Below are positions 19,045 through 28,014 of a DNA stretch of 64,000 nt, in pieces. The notes under the pieces are model-generated. The model did no database searches and was not told the DNA's origin. It saw only the letters and a list, made by a program, of their open reading frames with translations. Source of the stretch: Deltaproteobacteria bacterium (lineage in GTDB: Bacteria; Desulfobacterota; Dissulfuribacteria; Dissulfuribacterales; UBA3076). Where the stretch lies: contig JAGYNZ010000002.1 of assembly GCA_018399745.1 (NCBI GenBank), forward strand, positions 97,826-161,825, in the 5' to 3' direction. Both the position numbers and the translations under genes were made by a program. Numbering within the stretch: the stretch's first letter is position 1; every line of letters starts with the position of its first letter.

Positions 19045-19731
19045 CTATTCCCTGAATCGATATCCTATTCCACGGACCGTCTCGATATAGCTGCCTGCAG
19101 GCCCGAGTTTCTTTCGCAACCCAACGATCTGAACATCCACCGAACGATCAGTGACCGAATAATCCTCTCCACGGACGGCTTCGACGATCTGGCATCGGGT
19201 AAAGACCCATCCCGGCCTTCTCGCAATATAATTAAGGATGGCGAATTCCGTGAAAGTCAATTGGACAGGAACACCCTTGAAGAGCACCTCATGACGCCTG
19301 GGATCAATTTGGATATCGTGAATTCGAAGAACCGATGCCTGTTCCTGCGGTCCTTTTATATTCCTGCGGAGAACCGCTCGGACTCTTGCTATAAGGACGC
19401 GCGGACTGAAAGGTTTTGTGATGTAGTCGTCAGCTCCAAGCTCCAGGCCTGTTACGATATCCGCTTCTTCGCCCTTGGCTGTTAACATAACAATAGGTAT
19501 GTTTCTGGTATCTGGATCATTTTTCAGGCGTCTTGTTATTTCGAGACCATCCATATCTGGCAGCATAAGATCCAGTATTATGAGATCAGGGTATTCTGAC
19601 CTCACGAGGTGTACGGCCTGCTTGCCTGATCCGGCACAAAAAACCTGAAAACCTTCTCGCGATAGATTGAATTTCAGTAGCTCCAGGATATCTTCTTCAT
19701 CATCTACCGCGAAAACCTTTTCGTTTGACAT
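19045..19731 (-). CDS. phoB: PhoB-like response regulator
   Basis: Receiver plus winged helix (LTFTEFAILNYIARRPGWVFTRCQIVEAVRGEDYSVTDRSVDVQIVGLRKKLGPAGSYIETVRGIGYRF). Confidence 0.9.
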   Translation of the reverse strand: MSNEKVFAVDDEEDILELLKFNLSREGFQVFCAGSGKQAVHLVRSEYPDLIILDLMLPDMDGLEITRRLKNDPDTRNIPIVMLTAKGEEADIVTGLELGADDYITKPFSPRVLIARVRAVLRRNIKGPQEQASVLRIHDIQIDPRRHEVLFKGVPVQLTFTEFAILNYIARRPGWVFTRCQIVEAVRGEDYSVTDRSVDVQIVGLRKKLGPAGSYIETVRGIGYRFRE

Positions 19732-20324
19732 AGACGAGACCTTTGCCCGGGATAAAATTCTACCAACTTATTTTTCCCCAAGCCCTTTACTCAAATTTAT
19801 TTTAACTTAAAATTTTATATCTTTTAAGCTGTATTAAGGCTCCATAGGAGTTATGTAAGTAATTCAAAACGAGTCTGTTTCACCATGTTTTTGCCTCTGC
19901 GCTCTTTTGTATGCGTAACGGCATATAAAACAGATTATTTATTAAATATAGTATATAACTTTTATCTTCAACAAATAAAAAAGGTCATGCAAGGCCTCAG
20001 AAGATTCATCGATTATTTATCTGTCGCTAGACCGTCCTATAGTTTCATGCAAATTTAATTTTTTCCTAATCAGAATCTAACAATCATAAGAAATAATGCG
20101 CCCTGCAGAGTAATTCTATGGCATGATTACACTGTGTACCAAGACCTGGACCCAGATTCGGCGAAAAATGTTCCAAATTTAGATTACTGTAATAGGTCCA
20201 AAATCCAAAGAGCTGTCATAATCAACTTGTTTGCCTTCAGCTCTCAGGCAACACCCCAGATAGGGGATTTAATTAGAATCATAAATATTTTATTTAAAAA
20301 TCATAGTACCCGGAGGAAAAGGAG

Positions 20325-21143
20325 ATGAAATTGAAACATATCGCTATTTTCGCACTTGCATTGGTTTTTTCTTTTACATCAACGCAGGTGTTCGCGGGGA
20401 ATCTGGTAATCAAAGGTTCTACCACGGTTTTACCTATTGCACAAAAAGTGGCAGAGGCCTATATGAAGCAAAATCCGAATGTGAAGATCTCAATTTCTGG
20501 TGGCGGGTCAGGCAACGGAATAAAGGCCCTTATTGATGGAAGCACGGATATTGCGGATAGCTCAAGATTCATAAAGCCGAAGGAAATAAGCCTTGCTGTG
20601 GAGAAAGGGGCCTATCCAGTGCCTTTTGCCGTTGCCTATGACTGCATTGTTCCGATAGTCCATCCCAGCAATTCTGTGGTAAATCTGACCATGGCTCAGC
20701 TCAAGACAATTTATAAAGGAGAAATAAAAAACTGGAAAGAATTAGGCGGTCCCGACAGGCCGATTGTGGTCATCTCCCGCGATACATCCTCAGGGACCTA
20801 CGAAGTATGGCAAGATAAAGTCATGGAAAAGGAACGGGTTTTCCCAGGGGCACTGCTCCAGGCATCAAACGGGGCCGTTGCGCAAGCCGTTTCAAAAAAC
20901 CAAAATGCCATTGGTTATATAAGTCTCGGATATCTGGACAAGGGCATAAAGTCTTTAACGGTGGATAAGATTACGGGATCTGAGGAAACGACACTGAATG
21001 GGACATACCCTGTCAGCAGGCCTCTTTATATGTTCACGAGCGGCTGGCCGGAGGGGAATACGCTCAATTTCATCAACTTTGTTCTGAACCCGGAAAAGGG
21101 TCAGCAATACGTGCGCGATGTGAGGTATGTACCTTTGTATTAA
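20325..21143 (+). CDS. pstS: Phosphate ABC transporter substrate-binding protein
   Basis: Signal peptide; IKGSTTVLPIAQKVAEAYMKQNPNVKISISGGGSGNGIKALIDGSTDIADSSR; RDTSSGTYEVW. Confidence 0.95.
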   Translation: MKLKHIAIFALALVFSFTSTQVFAGNLVIKGSTTVLPIAQKVAEAYMKQNPNVKISISGGGSGNGIKALIDGSTDIADSSRFIKPKEISLAVEKGAYPVPFAVAYDCIVPIVHPSNSVVNLTMAQLKTIYKGEIKNWKELGGPDRPIVVISRDTSSGTYEVWQDKVMEKERVFPGALLQASNGAVAQAVSKNQNAIGYISLGYLDKGIKSLTVDKITGSEETTLNGTYPVSRPLYMFTSGWPEGNTLNFINFVLNPEKGQQYVRDVRYVPLY

Positions 21144-21243
21144 GATACTATTTCTTCGTACGAAAAGTGAGAATCAAAGGCCACATGTATGGTACTGATA
21201 AAACATGTCTGCCCGTGGCCAACTCATCAGCAAAACCTAAAAT

Positions 21244-22155
21244 ATGGCAAAAAATAGCCAAACAGGAAAGGGCCGTCAGAGAAGAGAAAGGGCAATAACC
21301 CTCTTTTTCTTCTCTGTCGCACTGACCTCCATAACAATATTGACCTTAATCGTTATTTTCCTTTTTTGGGAAGGCATTCCTATCTTCAGCAAGGTCTCTA
21401 TTTACGATTTCCTGTTCGGACATTACTGGTACCCCACTGATGACCCCCCTGATTTTGGTATCTTTCCACTGATCGTCGCATCCTTGGCTGTTACTGCTTT
21501 GTCTGCTGTTATTTCCATTCCGCTGGGGGTGATGACCGCCCTCTATCTTGCGGAGTCTGCATCTGCTCGATTGAGGGAATGGGTAAAGCCTATCGTGGAA
21601 CTTCTGGCAGCCCTCCCTTCGGTGGTCATCGGTTTCTTCGGCATGGTAATAGTTGCTCCCTTCCTTCAGGAAATCTTTGATGTCCCTACCGGCTTAAATC
21701 TTTTCAATGCGTCACTTATGCTGGCATTCATGTCCGTCCCTACCATCTGCAGTATTTCTGAAGATGCCATTTATAGTGTACCGCTTGAACTCAAAGAGGC
21801 CTCTCTGGCCCTGGGAGCTACCAAGTATGAGACCATCGCCAGAGTGGTCCTTCCAGCGTCTCTATCAGGCATTTCCACTGCCATAATTCTTGGTATGTCC
21901 AGGGCAATTGGCGAGACCATGGTAGTGTTGATGATTGCCGGCGGAGCAGCCCAATTGCCGTCTTCAATATTTGACCCGGTCCGTCCCATGCCTGCAAGCA
22001 TTGCTGCAGAGATGGCCGAGGCCCCTTTCCGCAGCGATCACTATCACGCCCTGTTTGCCACCGGTGTCGTATTATTTGCTTTTACCCTGCTTTTCAACCT
22101 GTTGTCCGAACACATCTCCAACAAATACAGGCAGGTTGGAGCTGCAACTTTGTGA
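21244..22155 (+). CDS. pstC: Phosphate ABC transporter permease PstC
   Basis: Multiple TMs; EASLALGATKYETIARVVLPASLSGISTAIILGMSRAIGETMVVLMIAG. Confidence 0.95.
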   Translation: MAKNSQTGKGRQRRERAITLFFFSVALTSITILTLIVIFLFWEGIPIFSKVSIYDFLFGHYWYPTDDPPDFGIFPLIVASLAVTALSAVISIPLGVMTALYLAESASARLREWVKPIVELLAALPSVVIGFFGMVIVAPFLQEIFDVPTGLNLFNASLMLAFMSVPTICSISEDAIYSVPLELKEASLALGATKYETIARVVLPASLSGISTAIILGMSRAIGETMVVLMIAGGAAQLPSSIFDPVRPMPASIAAEMAEAPFRSDHYHALFATGVVLFAFTLLFNLLSEHISNKYRQVGAATL

Positions 22156-22179
22156 TTTAAAACCTGATTTTTTAAATCT

Positions 22180-23064
22180 ATGAGCCCTGAAGCCATGAAT
22201 AAATCAAGCAGTCTTTCGCGGCGTCGCAAACTGATCCAGGCATCAATTTTTGGACTTTTCAGGCTCTCCGCTGCCATAAATGGAATCGCATTGTTCGTTA
22301 TAGTCTATTTTCTTGTGGCGAGAGGGTGGCGGGCCATCAACTGGACATTCCTTACACAGCCACCCAGGGAAGCAATGACCGAAGGGGGAATTTTGCCCTG
22401 TATCGTCGGCACACTCTACCTGGGTCTAGGGGCCATTCTTGTGGCCCTTCCCATTGGAGTTACCTCTGCGGTCTATCTTAATGAGTATGCACGTCCAGGC
22501 CGTTTACTTCGTGCTATCCGTATAGGGATCAACAACCTCGCCGGTGTGCCTTCCGTGGTCTTTGGTCTCTTTGGTCTCGCCTTCTTTGTAGTATGGTTAA
22601 AAATGGGTGTCAGCATCCTCGCTGGTTCCCTGACGCTGGGAGTACTCACCCTGCCAGTAATTATCGGATCTTCAGAGGAGGCCATGAGGTCCGTCCCGGA
22701 CACCTACCGGGAGGCTTCTCTGGCCCTGGGAGCCACTAAATGGAAGACCATATACAGGGTAGTCCTGCCAGCCGCTCTGCCCGGAATACTTACCGGTGCC
22801 ATCCTCGGGATCAGCCGTGCCGCAGGGGAGACGGCCCCCATCATGTTTACAGCAGCCGTGTTTTATACCCCTTCTCTTCCGGCATCTGTTTTTGATGAAA
22901 TCATGGCCCTGCCCTATCATATCTATGTGCTGGCTACGGCGGGAACAGAGATTGAAGCCACACGACATCTCCAGTATGGAACCGCCCTTGTGCTGATTGT
23001 CCTGGTATTGGGCCTGAATCTTTTTGCCATTATCTACCGCGCACGCCTTCAAAGACGGAGGTGA
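22180..23064 (+). CDS. pstA: Phosphate ABC transporter permease PstA
   Basis: EASLALGATKWKTIYRVVLPAALPGILTGAILGISRAAGETAPIMFTA. Confidence 0.95.
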   Translation: MSPEAMNKSSSLSRRRKLIQASIFGLFRLSAAINGIALFVIVYFLVARGWRAINWTFLTQPPREAMTEGGILPCIVGTLYLGLGAILVALPIGVTSAVYLNEYARPGRLLRAIRIGINNLAGVPSVVFGLFGLAFFVVWLKMGVSILAGSLTLGVLTLPVIIGSSEEAMRSVPDTYREASLALGATKWKTIYRVVLPAALPGILTGAILGISRAAGETAPIMFTAAVFYTPSLPASVFDEIMALPYHIYVLATAGTEIEATRHLQYGTALVLIVLVLGLNLFAIIYRARLQRRR

Positions 23065-23070
23065 TGCATA

Positions 23071-23832
23071 ATGGAGCATTCTCTAAAAATTAAAATAAAA
23101 AACTTAAATTTCTATTACGGTGATTTTAAGGCACTTCATGCCATCTCCATGGATATTTACGAAAATCAGGTAACTGCTTTCATCGGTCCCTCTGGTTGCG
23201 GAAAAAGCACTTTATTGCGTTGTCTAAACCGAATGAATGATCTTATTTCTACCAGCCGGGTGGAAGGTCAGATCCTTCTGGATGATCAGGATATTAACGA
23301 TCCAAATCTGGATGTAGTCACACTTCGTCACAATGTCGGCATGGTGTTTCAAAAGCCCAATCCCTTTCCCAAAAGCATCTTTGAAAATGTGGCATATGGT
23401 CTAAGAGTGAATGGCATAAAAGATAAGGCCTATATTGAAAATCAGGTTGAAAAGAGTCTCGTTCAGGCCGCTATCTGGGACGAAGTCAAAGACAGGATTC
23501 ATGATTCGGCCCTTGGTCTCTCGGGGGGCCAGCAACAACGTCTCTGTATTGCGCGGGCACTGGCAATAGAGCCTGAAGTGATCCTTATGGATGAACCGGC
23601 ATCTGCCCTGGATCCAATCGCCACACAGAAGATTGAGGAGCTGATCCACCACTTGAAAAGATCATATACAATCATCATTGTTACACATAACATGCAGCAG
23701 GCCGCTCGGGTATCCGACATTACAGCCTTTTTTTATCTGGGAAAACTTATAGAGATTGACGATACGGAGACCCTTTTTACGAAACCTAAGCTCCAGCAGA
23801 CGGAAGATTACATCACGGGTCGTTTTGGATAG
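23071..23832 (+). CDS. pstB: Phosphate ABC transporter ATPase PstB
   Basis: Walker [21 protein letters not shown], signature [16 protein letters not shown], Walker [14 protein letters not shown]. Confidence 0.97.
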   Translation: MEHSLKIKIKNLNFYYGDFKALHAISMDIYENQVTAFIGPSGCGKSTLLRCLNRMNDLISTSRVEGQILLDDQDINDPNLDVVTLRHNVGMVFQKPNPFPKSIFENVAYGLRVNGIKDKAYIENQVEKSLVQAAIWDEVKDRIHDSALGLSGGQQQRLCIARALAIEPEVILMDEPASALDPIATQKIEELIHHLKRSYTIIIVTHNMQQAARVSDITAFFYLGKLIEIDDTETLFTKPKLQQTEDYITGRFG

Positions 23833-23848
23833 AAGGGAGGATTTTTTT

Positions 23849-24523
23849 ATGACCATACGTTTACAAAAAGAACTGGAGAGACTCAAAAAGAGTATCCTTT
23901 CCCTGGGCACCATGGTAGAAGAGCGTGTCCGGATGGCTATCCGGGCCCTTGAGCTGAGAGATGCGAATTTAGCAGAGAAGATCATTAGAAGTGACTACGA
24001 AATAGATGAGTTTGAGGTAGAGGTGGAAGAAGAATGCCTGAAGATCCTTGCATTGCATCAGCCGGTTGCAGTGGACCTGCGTTTTATTATTGCTGCGATC
24101 AAGATAAACAACGACCTGGAAAGGATCGCTGATGAGGCAGTAAATATCGCGGAACGGGTTCAGATCATTGCCAAGCGGGAAAGGCTTGATATCCCTTTTG
24201 ATTATACCATGATGGCGGAAAACACGTCATCCATGCTTGAGAAGAGTCTGGATGCCCTTGTGAACAGGGACGATGCCCTTGCTTTGACTGTTCTTAAATC
24301 AGACGATGAAATAGATGACATGAAGAATTATGCGTATGACGTGGTAAAACAGGCCATTGGTGAATATCCTGATCGAGTGGGCTATCTGATCAACCTGCTC
24401 CTTATGTGCCGTCACCTTGAACGCATAGCAGATCATGCCACCAATATTGCTGAAGAAGTCGTTTACATGGTGCAGGGGCAGATAGTCAGGCACGGAAATG
24501 TCGAACTCGAAGACAAAAAATAA
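23849..24523 (+). CDS. phoU: Phosphate signalling protein PhoU
   Basis: Start set to ATG 23849 after GGGAGG. RLQKELERLKKSILSLGTMVEERVRMAIRAL...LLLMCRHLERIADHATNIAEEVVYMVQG. Confidence 0.95.
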   Translation: MTIRLQKELERLKKSILSLGTMVEERVRMAIRALELRDANLAEKIIRSDYEIDEFEVEVEEECLKILALHQPVAVDLRFIIAAIKINNDLERIADEAVNIAERVQIIAKRERLDIPFDYTMMAENTSSMLEKSLDALVNRDDALALTVLKSDDEIDDMKNYAYDVVKQAIGEYPDRVGYLINLLLMCRHLERIADHATNIAEEVVYMVQGQIVRHGNVELEDKK

Positions 24524-24665
24524 TATGTTAATTAGATGCCTCTGATTTTCCGGAATCTATTAGTCCTTCGTTTTACAATTTTTTGTTTTCCTCAAACCAA
24601 TTGTTACATAGTCCGATATGATACAATTCCTGTCGTGTCGATGCCCTAAGTTCTTCAATCCTGTC

Positions 24666-24694
24666 AATCTAAACAAAATCTAACCTAACATTAA
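24666..24694 (+). promoter_or_regulatory. 11-bp-periodic direct repeats upstream of porin; possible divergent PhoB site
   Basis: AATCTAA acaa AATCTAA ccta ACATTAA; periodicity fits PhoB, sequence diverges from consensus. Confidence 0.35.
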
Positions 24695-24838
24695 TACGGT
24701 TTTAACTAACCATATCCCTAATAGGCAAAATCAAAAGACCAGTATTTCTATCGAAGGGGGTGAGGCCGGTAATTTCAAGGGAAAAGCAGAATGAGTTCCA
24801 TAATATATGAAAAATATAAAGGAGAGGTATGGAAAAAT

Positions 24839-26158
24839 ATGAAGAAAATTTCAATAATAATTTTTGTCATAACGAGTTTGCTTATGACATTCGGCATTAC
24901 TCAGTCCTGGGCCGGGGAAATTGATATTTTGGTCAATAAGCTGGTGGAAAAAGGTATTCTTTCTAATTCAGAGGCCCGGCAACTTTTGGATGAAATGCGG
25001 AAAGAAGCGGTGGTCCTGGAAGAACAACGCAAGCAGGAGGTAGTGAAGGAAATTAAAGACAGGGAACTGGCAGTGCCCAAGGCATTAAAGGGACTGGAGG
25101 TCGGGATGCTGGCATATGTGGATTATTCAAATGGTATCATGCCGGAACCCGGCGACGGGGATTCGAGTTTCAACCATTTCAGAATTACCAGGGGTTACCT
25201 CACCGTGAAGAAAGAGATACTTCCATGGTTGCATACGCGGATAACCATTGATACTCATCAGGACTCTGAAGGGGATTATAAGGAACGTCTAAAATATCTT
25301 TATGCCGAGTTCAGACCGCCTGACCTCGGGCCCCTTACCGGCATGAAATCAGAGGTTGGAATGGGGCATATCCCATGGCTGGATTTTGAAGAACACGTCA
25401 ATCCGTATCGCTGCCAGGGTACAATGGCCATAGAGAGAGCGGGGACCTTTAATTCTGCCGATACCGGTATCAGCCTTCGTGGGGATTTTGCCGGAAAGCT
25501 GAAGAATGCAAAGGAGAAAACAGGCAATCACCACTATGACGGCTATTATGGAAGCTGGCATCTTGGGGTTTATAATGGATCGGGTTATCACGCGAGCGAA
25601 AAAAATAACAATAAGGTAGTCGAGGGACGCTTTACGCTGCGTCCTTTGCCCCAACTCTTACCAGGTTTTCAGTTGAGCTATTTTGGTATTTATGGGGAGG
25701 GTAATGATAAGGGCTTAAACGGAGACTACCCGGATTACGAGGTAAACATGGGTATGTTGAGTTATGAACACCCATGGGGGATTTTGACTGCCCAATATTT
25801 CCAGACCGAAGGAAATGCGAAAGGCAAATGGGTAGATGCAGCTGGGGATGCACTGGATACCGAGGGTTATTCCTTTTTCGGTAATTTGAGGCTTCCTTTC
25901 TTTGACAGAAAATTTTCCTTGTTTGCACGTTATGACCATTTCGATCAAGACGATGACAACAAGATTGGTCATGACGCTGATTATGACATGTACCTTAGCG
26001 GGATTGCATGGGATGTTTACAAAGGTAACATGCTGCTGCTGTCGTATGAAGTTACGAACTACGGTGACGATGCAGGCACAAAAGGAAATGCTCCGATTCT
26101 AGACAACCAGCTTGGCGACGACCGTAAGGTACAGGCAGTTTGGCAAATCAAATTCTGA
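24839..26158 (+). CDS. Putative outer-membrane porin (phosphate-selective porin-like)
   Basis: Signal peptide, coiled-coil N-terminus, alternating beta-barrel pattern ending in aromatic residue (VQAVWQIKF); directly downstream of phoU. ORF extends to 24791; ATG 24839 preferred. Confidence 0.7.
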   Translation: MKKISIIIFVITSLLMTFGITQSWAGEIDILVNKLVEKGILSNSEARQLLDEMRKEAVVLEEQRKQEVVKEIKDRELAVPKALKGLEVGMLAYVDYSNGIMPEPGDGDSSFNHFRITRGYLTVKKEILPWLHTRITIDTHQDSEGDYKERLKYLYAEFRPPDLGPLTGMKSEVGMGHIPWLDFEEHVNPYRCQGTMAIERAGTFNSADTGISLRGDFAGKLKNAKEKTGNHHYDGYYGSWHLGVYNGSGYHASEKNNNKVVEGRFTLRPLPQLLPGFQLSYFGIYGEGNDKGLNGDYPDYEVNMGMLSYEHPWGILTAQYFQTEGNAKGKWVDAAGDALDTEGYSFFGNLRLPFFDRKFSLFARYDHFDQDDDNKIGHDADYDMYLSGIAWDVYKGNMLLLSYEVTNYGDDAGTKGNAPILDNQLGDDRKVQAVWQIKF

Positions 26159-26184
26159 GTTTTACAAGCGGCTCTTTCTATAGT

Positions 26185-26218
26185 GCCCCGGAATGCCAAA
26201 CATTCCGGGGCTTTTTTT
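26185..26218 (+). terminator. Rho-independent terminator after porin
   Basis: GCCCCGGAATG-ccaaa-CATTCCGGGGC followed by TTTTTTT. Confidence 0.95.
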
Positions 26219-26581
26219 GTCATTGGTTTTGTGATATCGTCCACTAGAAGACATCTAACGTATTTGTACTTTGCTTGAAGAGCAGGTGTGGCATGCATTA
26301 CCAAGGGTTAACACCCTGAGTTTTGCGAAATGCTCTTTAGTGATATATTTATAAATTTATAAAATATCTTTTTTTGAGGGCTAACAATTTATATTAATCT
26401 TGAGCCTCTTGTAAAACTCGTAGGTTTTTTTGAGGACAAGGCGCAAGAAGTAAAAATAGTTTTCGTGGGCATTTTTGGCGACGGGCAACGTAGTCATTGG
26501 ACCAGGGACTGAGTTTTAAAAATGTCCTGAATCAATGGGTCTATTTGATCCGGTATAAAACCGCGAAACGGAAAGGGCTTT

Positions 26582-27997
26582 ATGGGCAAGGAGCGTGTAT
26601 TGATAGCAAACCGCGGAGAGATCGCCCTCCGCATTATTCAGGCCTGCAAGGATCTTGGTCTGGATTACGTGGTCCTCTATACAAAAGAGGACGAATTCTC
26701 ACTGCACGTTCGAATTGCACAACAGGAAGAAAGCGGTTTTAAAAAGGCTTATCGTATAGCTAACTATAAGGACCCTAATGAAATTTTCTCCGTGGCAGAT
26801 GAGGCTGGATGTACTTCTATTCATCCTGGATACGGTTTTTTTTCCGAAAATTACGTTTTTGCCAGAAGGGCCACTCTCAGGAACCGTCCTTTAACTTTTA
26901 TAGGCCCCAACTGGGAAGTAATAAGGGATCTCGGCAGTAAGATAAACACCAAACGTCTGGCAAAGGGCCTCAAAGTACCAGTGATTCCAGGTTCTGACGG
27001 ACCGATTTACAATGAATTGGAGGCTGAAGAAGTTGCGGAAGAGCTTTTTTTCCTCCAGAAGGAAAAGGGCATTCATCATCCATCCATCCTGGTAAAGGCC
27101 TCTGCTGGTGGTGGAGGTATGGGTATTGAAGAGGTCAGTCATCTTGATGCCTTCAGGAGGACTTATCGGAGGATACAGAATTATGCCAAGCGGCAATTCG
27201 GGGATGAGGGAGTCCTTATTGAGCAGTGTCTCATAGATTATCAGCATCTTGAAGTGCAACTTCTGTGCAGTTCCCATGGTGAAGTAGTGCATTTCGGAAC
27301 AAGAAACTGCACTATACAGAGTACAGGCAGACAGAAGAGGGTAGAAGTAGCTCCTGGATTTGATCCTGCTGTATGTGAGTATCCTTTTGATGCAAGGGCA
27401 GTACTTGATCGTATCGTGAAATATTCTGTACGTCTGGCAAAACATGTAGGTTATGACAACATAGGGACATGGGAGTGGATAGTGTCCAGAGATGGCAGTC
27501 CTTATCTCATGGAGGTCAATGCCCGTATACAGGTTGAAAATGAGATTTCAGCATGTATTTCAAGACTGAATGGGAGTAATGAGCCTCTAAGCCTGATCAG
27601 GGATCAGATAAGAGTGGCCCTTGGAGATAGACTGGGTTTTAGTCAAAAAGATATATCCTTTGAGGGGACCAGTATAGAGATGAGGATTGTTGCTGAAGAT
27701 ACTAAAAGGGGTTTTGCACCATGGTGCGGTACGATTACACGCTTTGATTATCCGGACGAGTGCTGGGCGAGGCTTTATTCTCATGTGCCAAGAGATATAC
27801 CCTATAAGATTCCAACAGAGTATGATCCTAACTTTGCCCTTGCCATTATCTGGGGACAGGATACTCAACAGGCCAAGGAAAGGGCCAGACAGTTTCAGAA
27901 AGGCACTGTTATAGAAGGTAAAGGGGCCAAAGATGAAGATATTGTCACTAATATGGACTACCTCTATGACCGGATTGATGATGTGCTTCAATTTTGA
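26582..27997 (+). CDS. Biotin carboxylase subunit of acetyl-/acyl-CoA carboxylase (divergent)
   Basis: RVLIANRGEIALRIIQACKDLG, SIHPGYGFFSEN, KASAGGGGMGIEEV, MEVNARIQVENEI. Confidence 0.85.
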   Translation: MGKERVLIANRGEIALRIIQACKDLGLDYVVLYTKEDEFSLHVRIAQQEESGFKKAYRIANYKDPNEIFSVADEAGCTSIHPGYGFFSENYVFARRATLRNRPLTFIGPNWEVIRDLGSKINTKRLAKGLKVPVIPGSDGPIYNELEAEEVAEELFFLQKEKGIHHPSILVKASAGGGGMGIEEVSHLDAFRRTYRRIQNYAKRQFGDEGVLIEQCLIDYQHLEVQLLCSSHGEVVHFGTRNCTIQSTGRQKRVEVAPGFDPAVCEYPFDARAVLDRIVKYSVRLAKHVGYDNIGTWEWIVSRDGSPYLMEVNARIQVENEISACISRLNGSNEPLSLIRDQIRVALGDRLGFSQKDISFEGTSIEMRIVAEDTKRGFAPWCGTITRFDYPDECWARLYSHVPRDIPYKIPTEYDPNFALAIIWGQDTQQAKERARQFQKGTVIEGKGAKDEDIVTNMDYLYDRIDDVLQF

Positions 27998-28014
27998 TTG
28001 CCGATAAAACATGA

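Noticed and set aside
20187-20219. CTGTAAT and CTGTCAT upstream of pstS as a Pho box
   Set aside because: Individual units match, but they are 26 bp apart, which is not a multiple of the 11-bp PhoB spacing.
22672-23079. Minus-strand 135-aa ORF opposite pstA, and many similar antisense ORFs (e.g. 11230..11865, 10319..10870, 18154..18891, 26891..27445, 54087..54725)
   Set aside because: Fully overlap strongly supported genes, have no recognisable domain, and arise from codon bias of the true frame.
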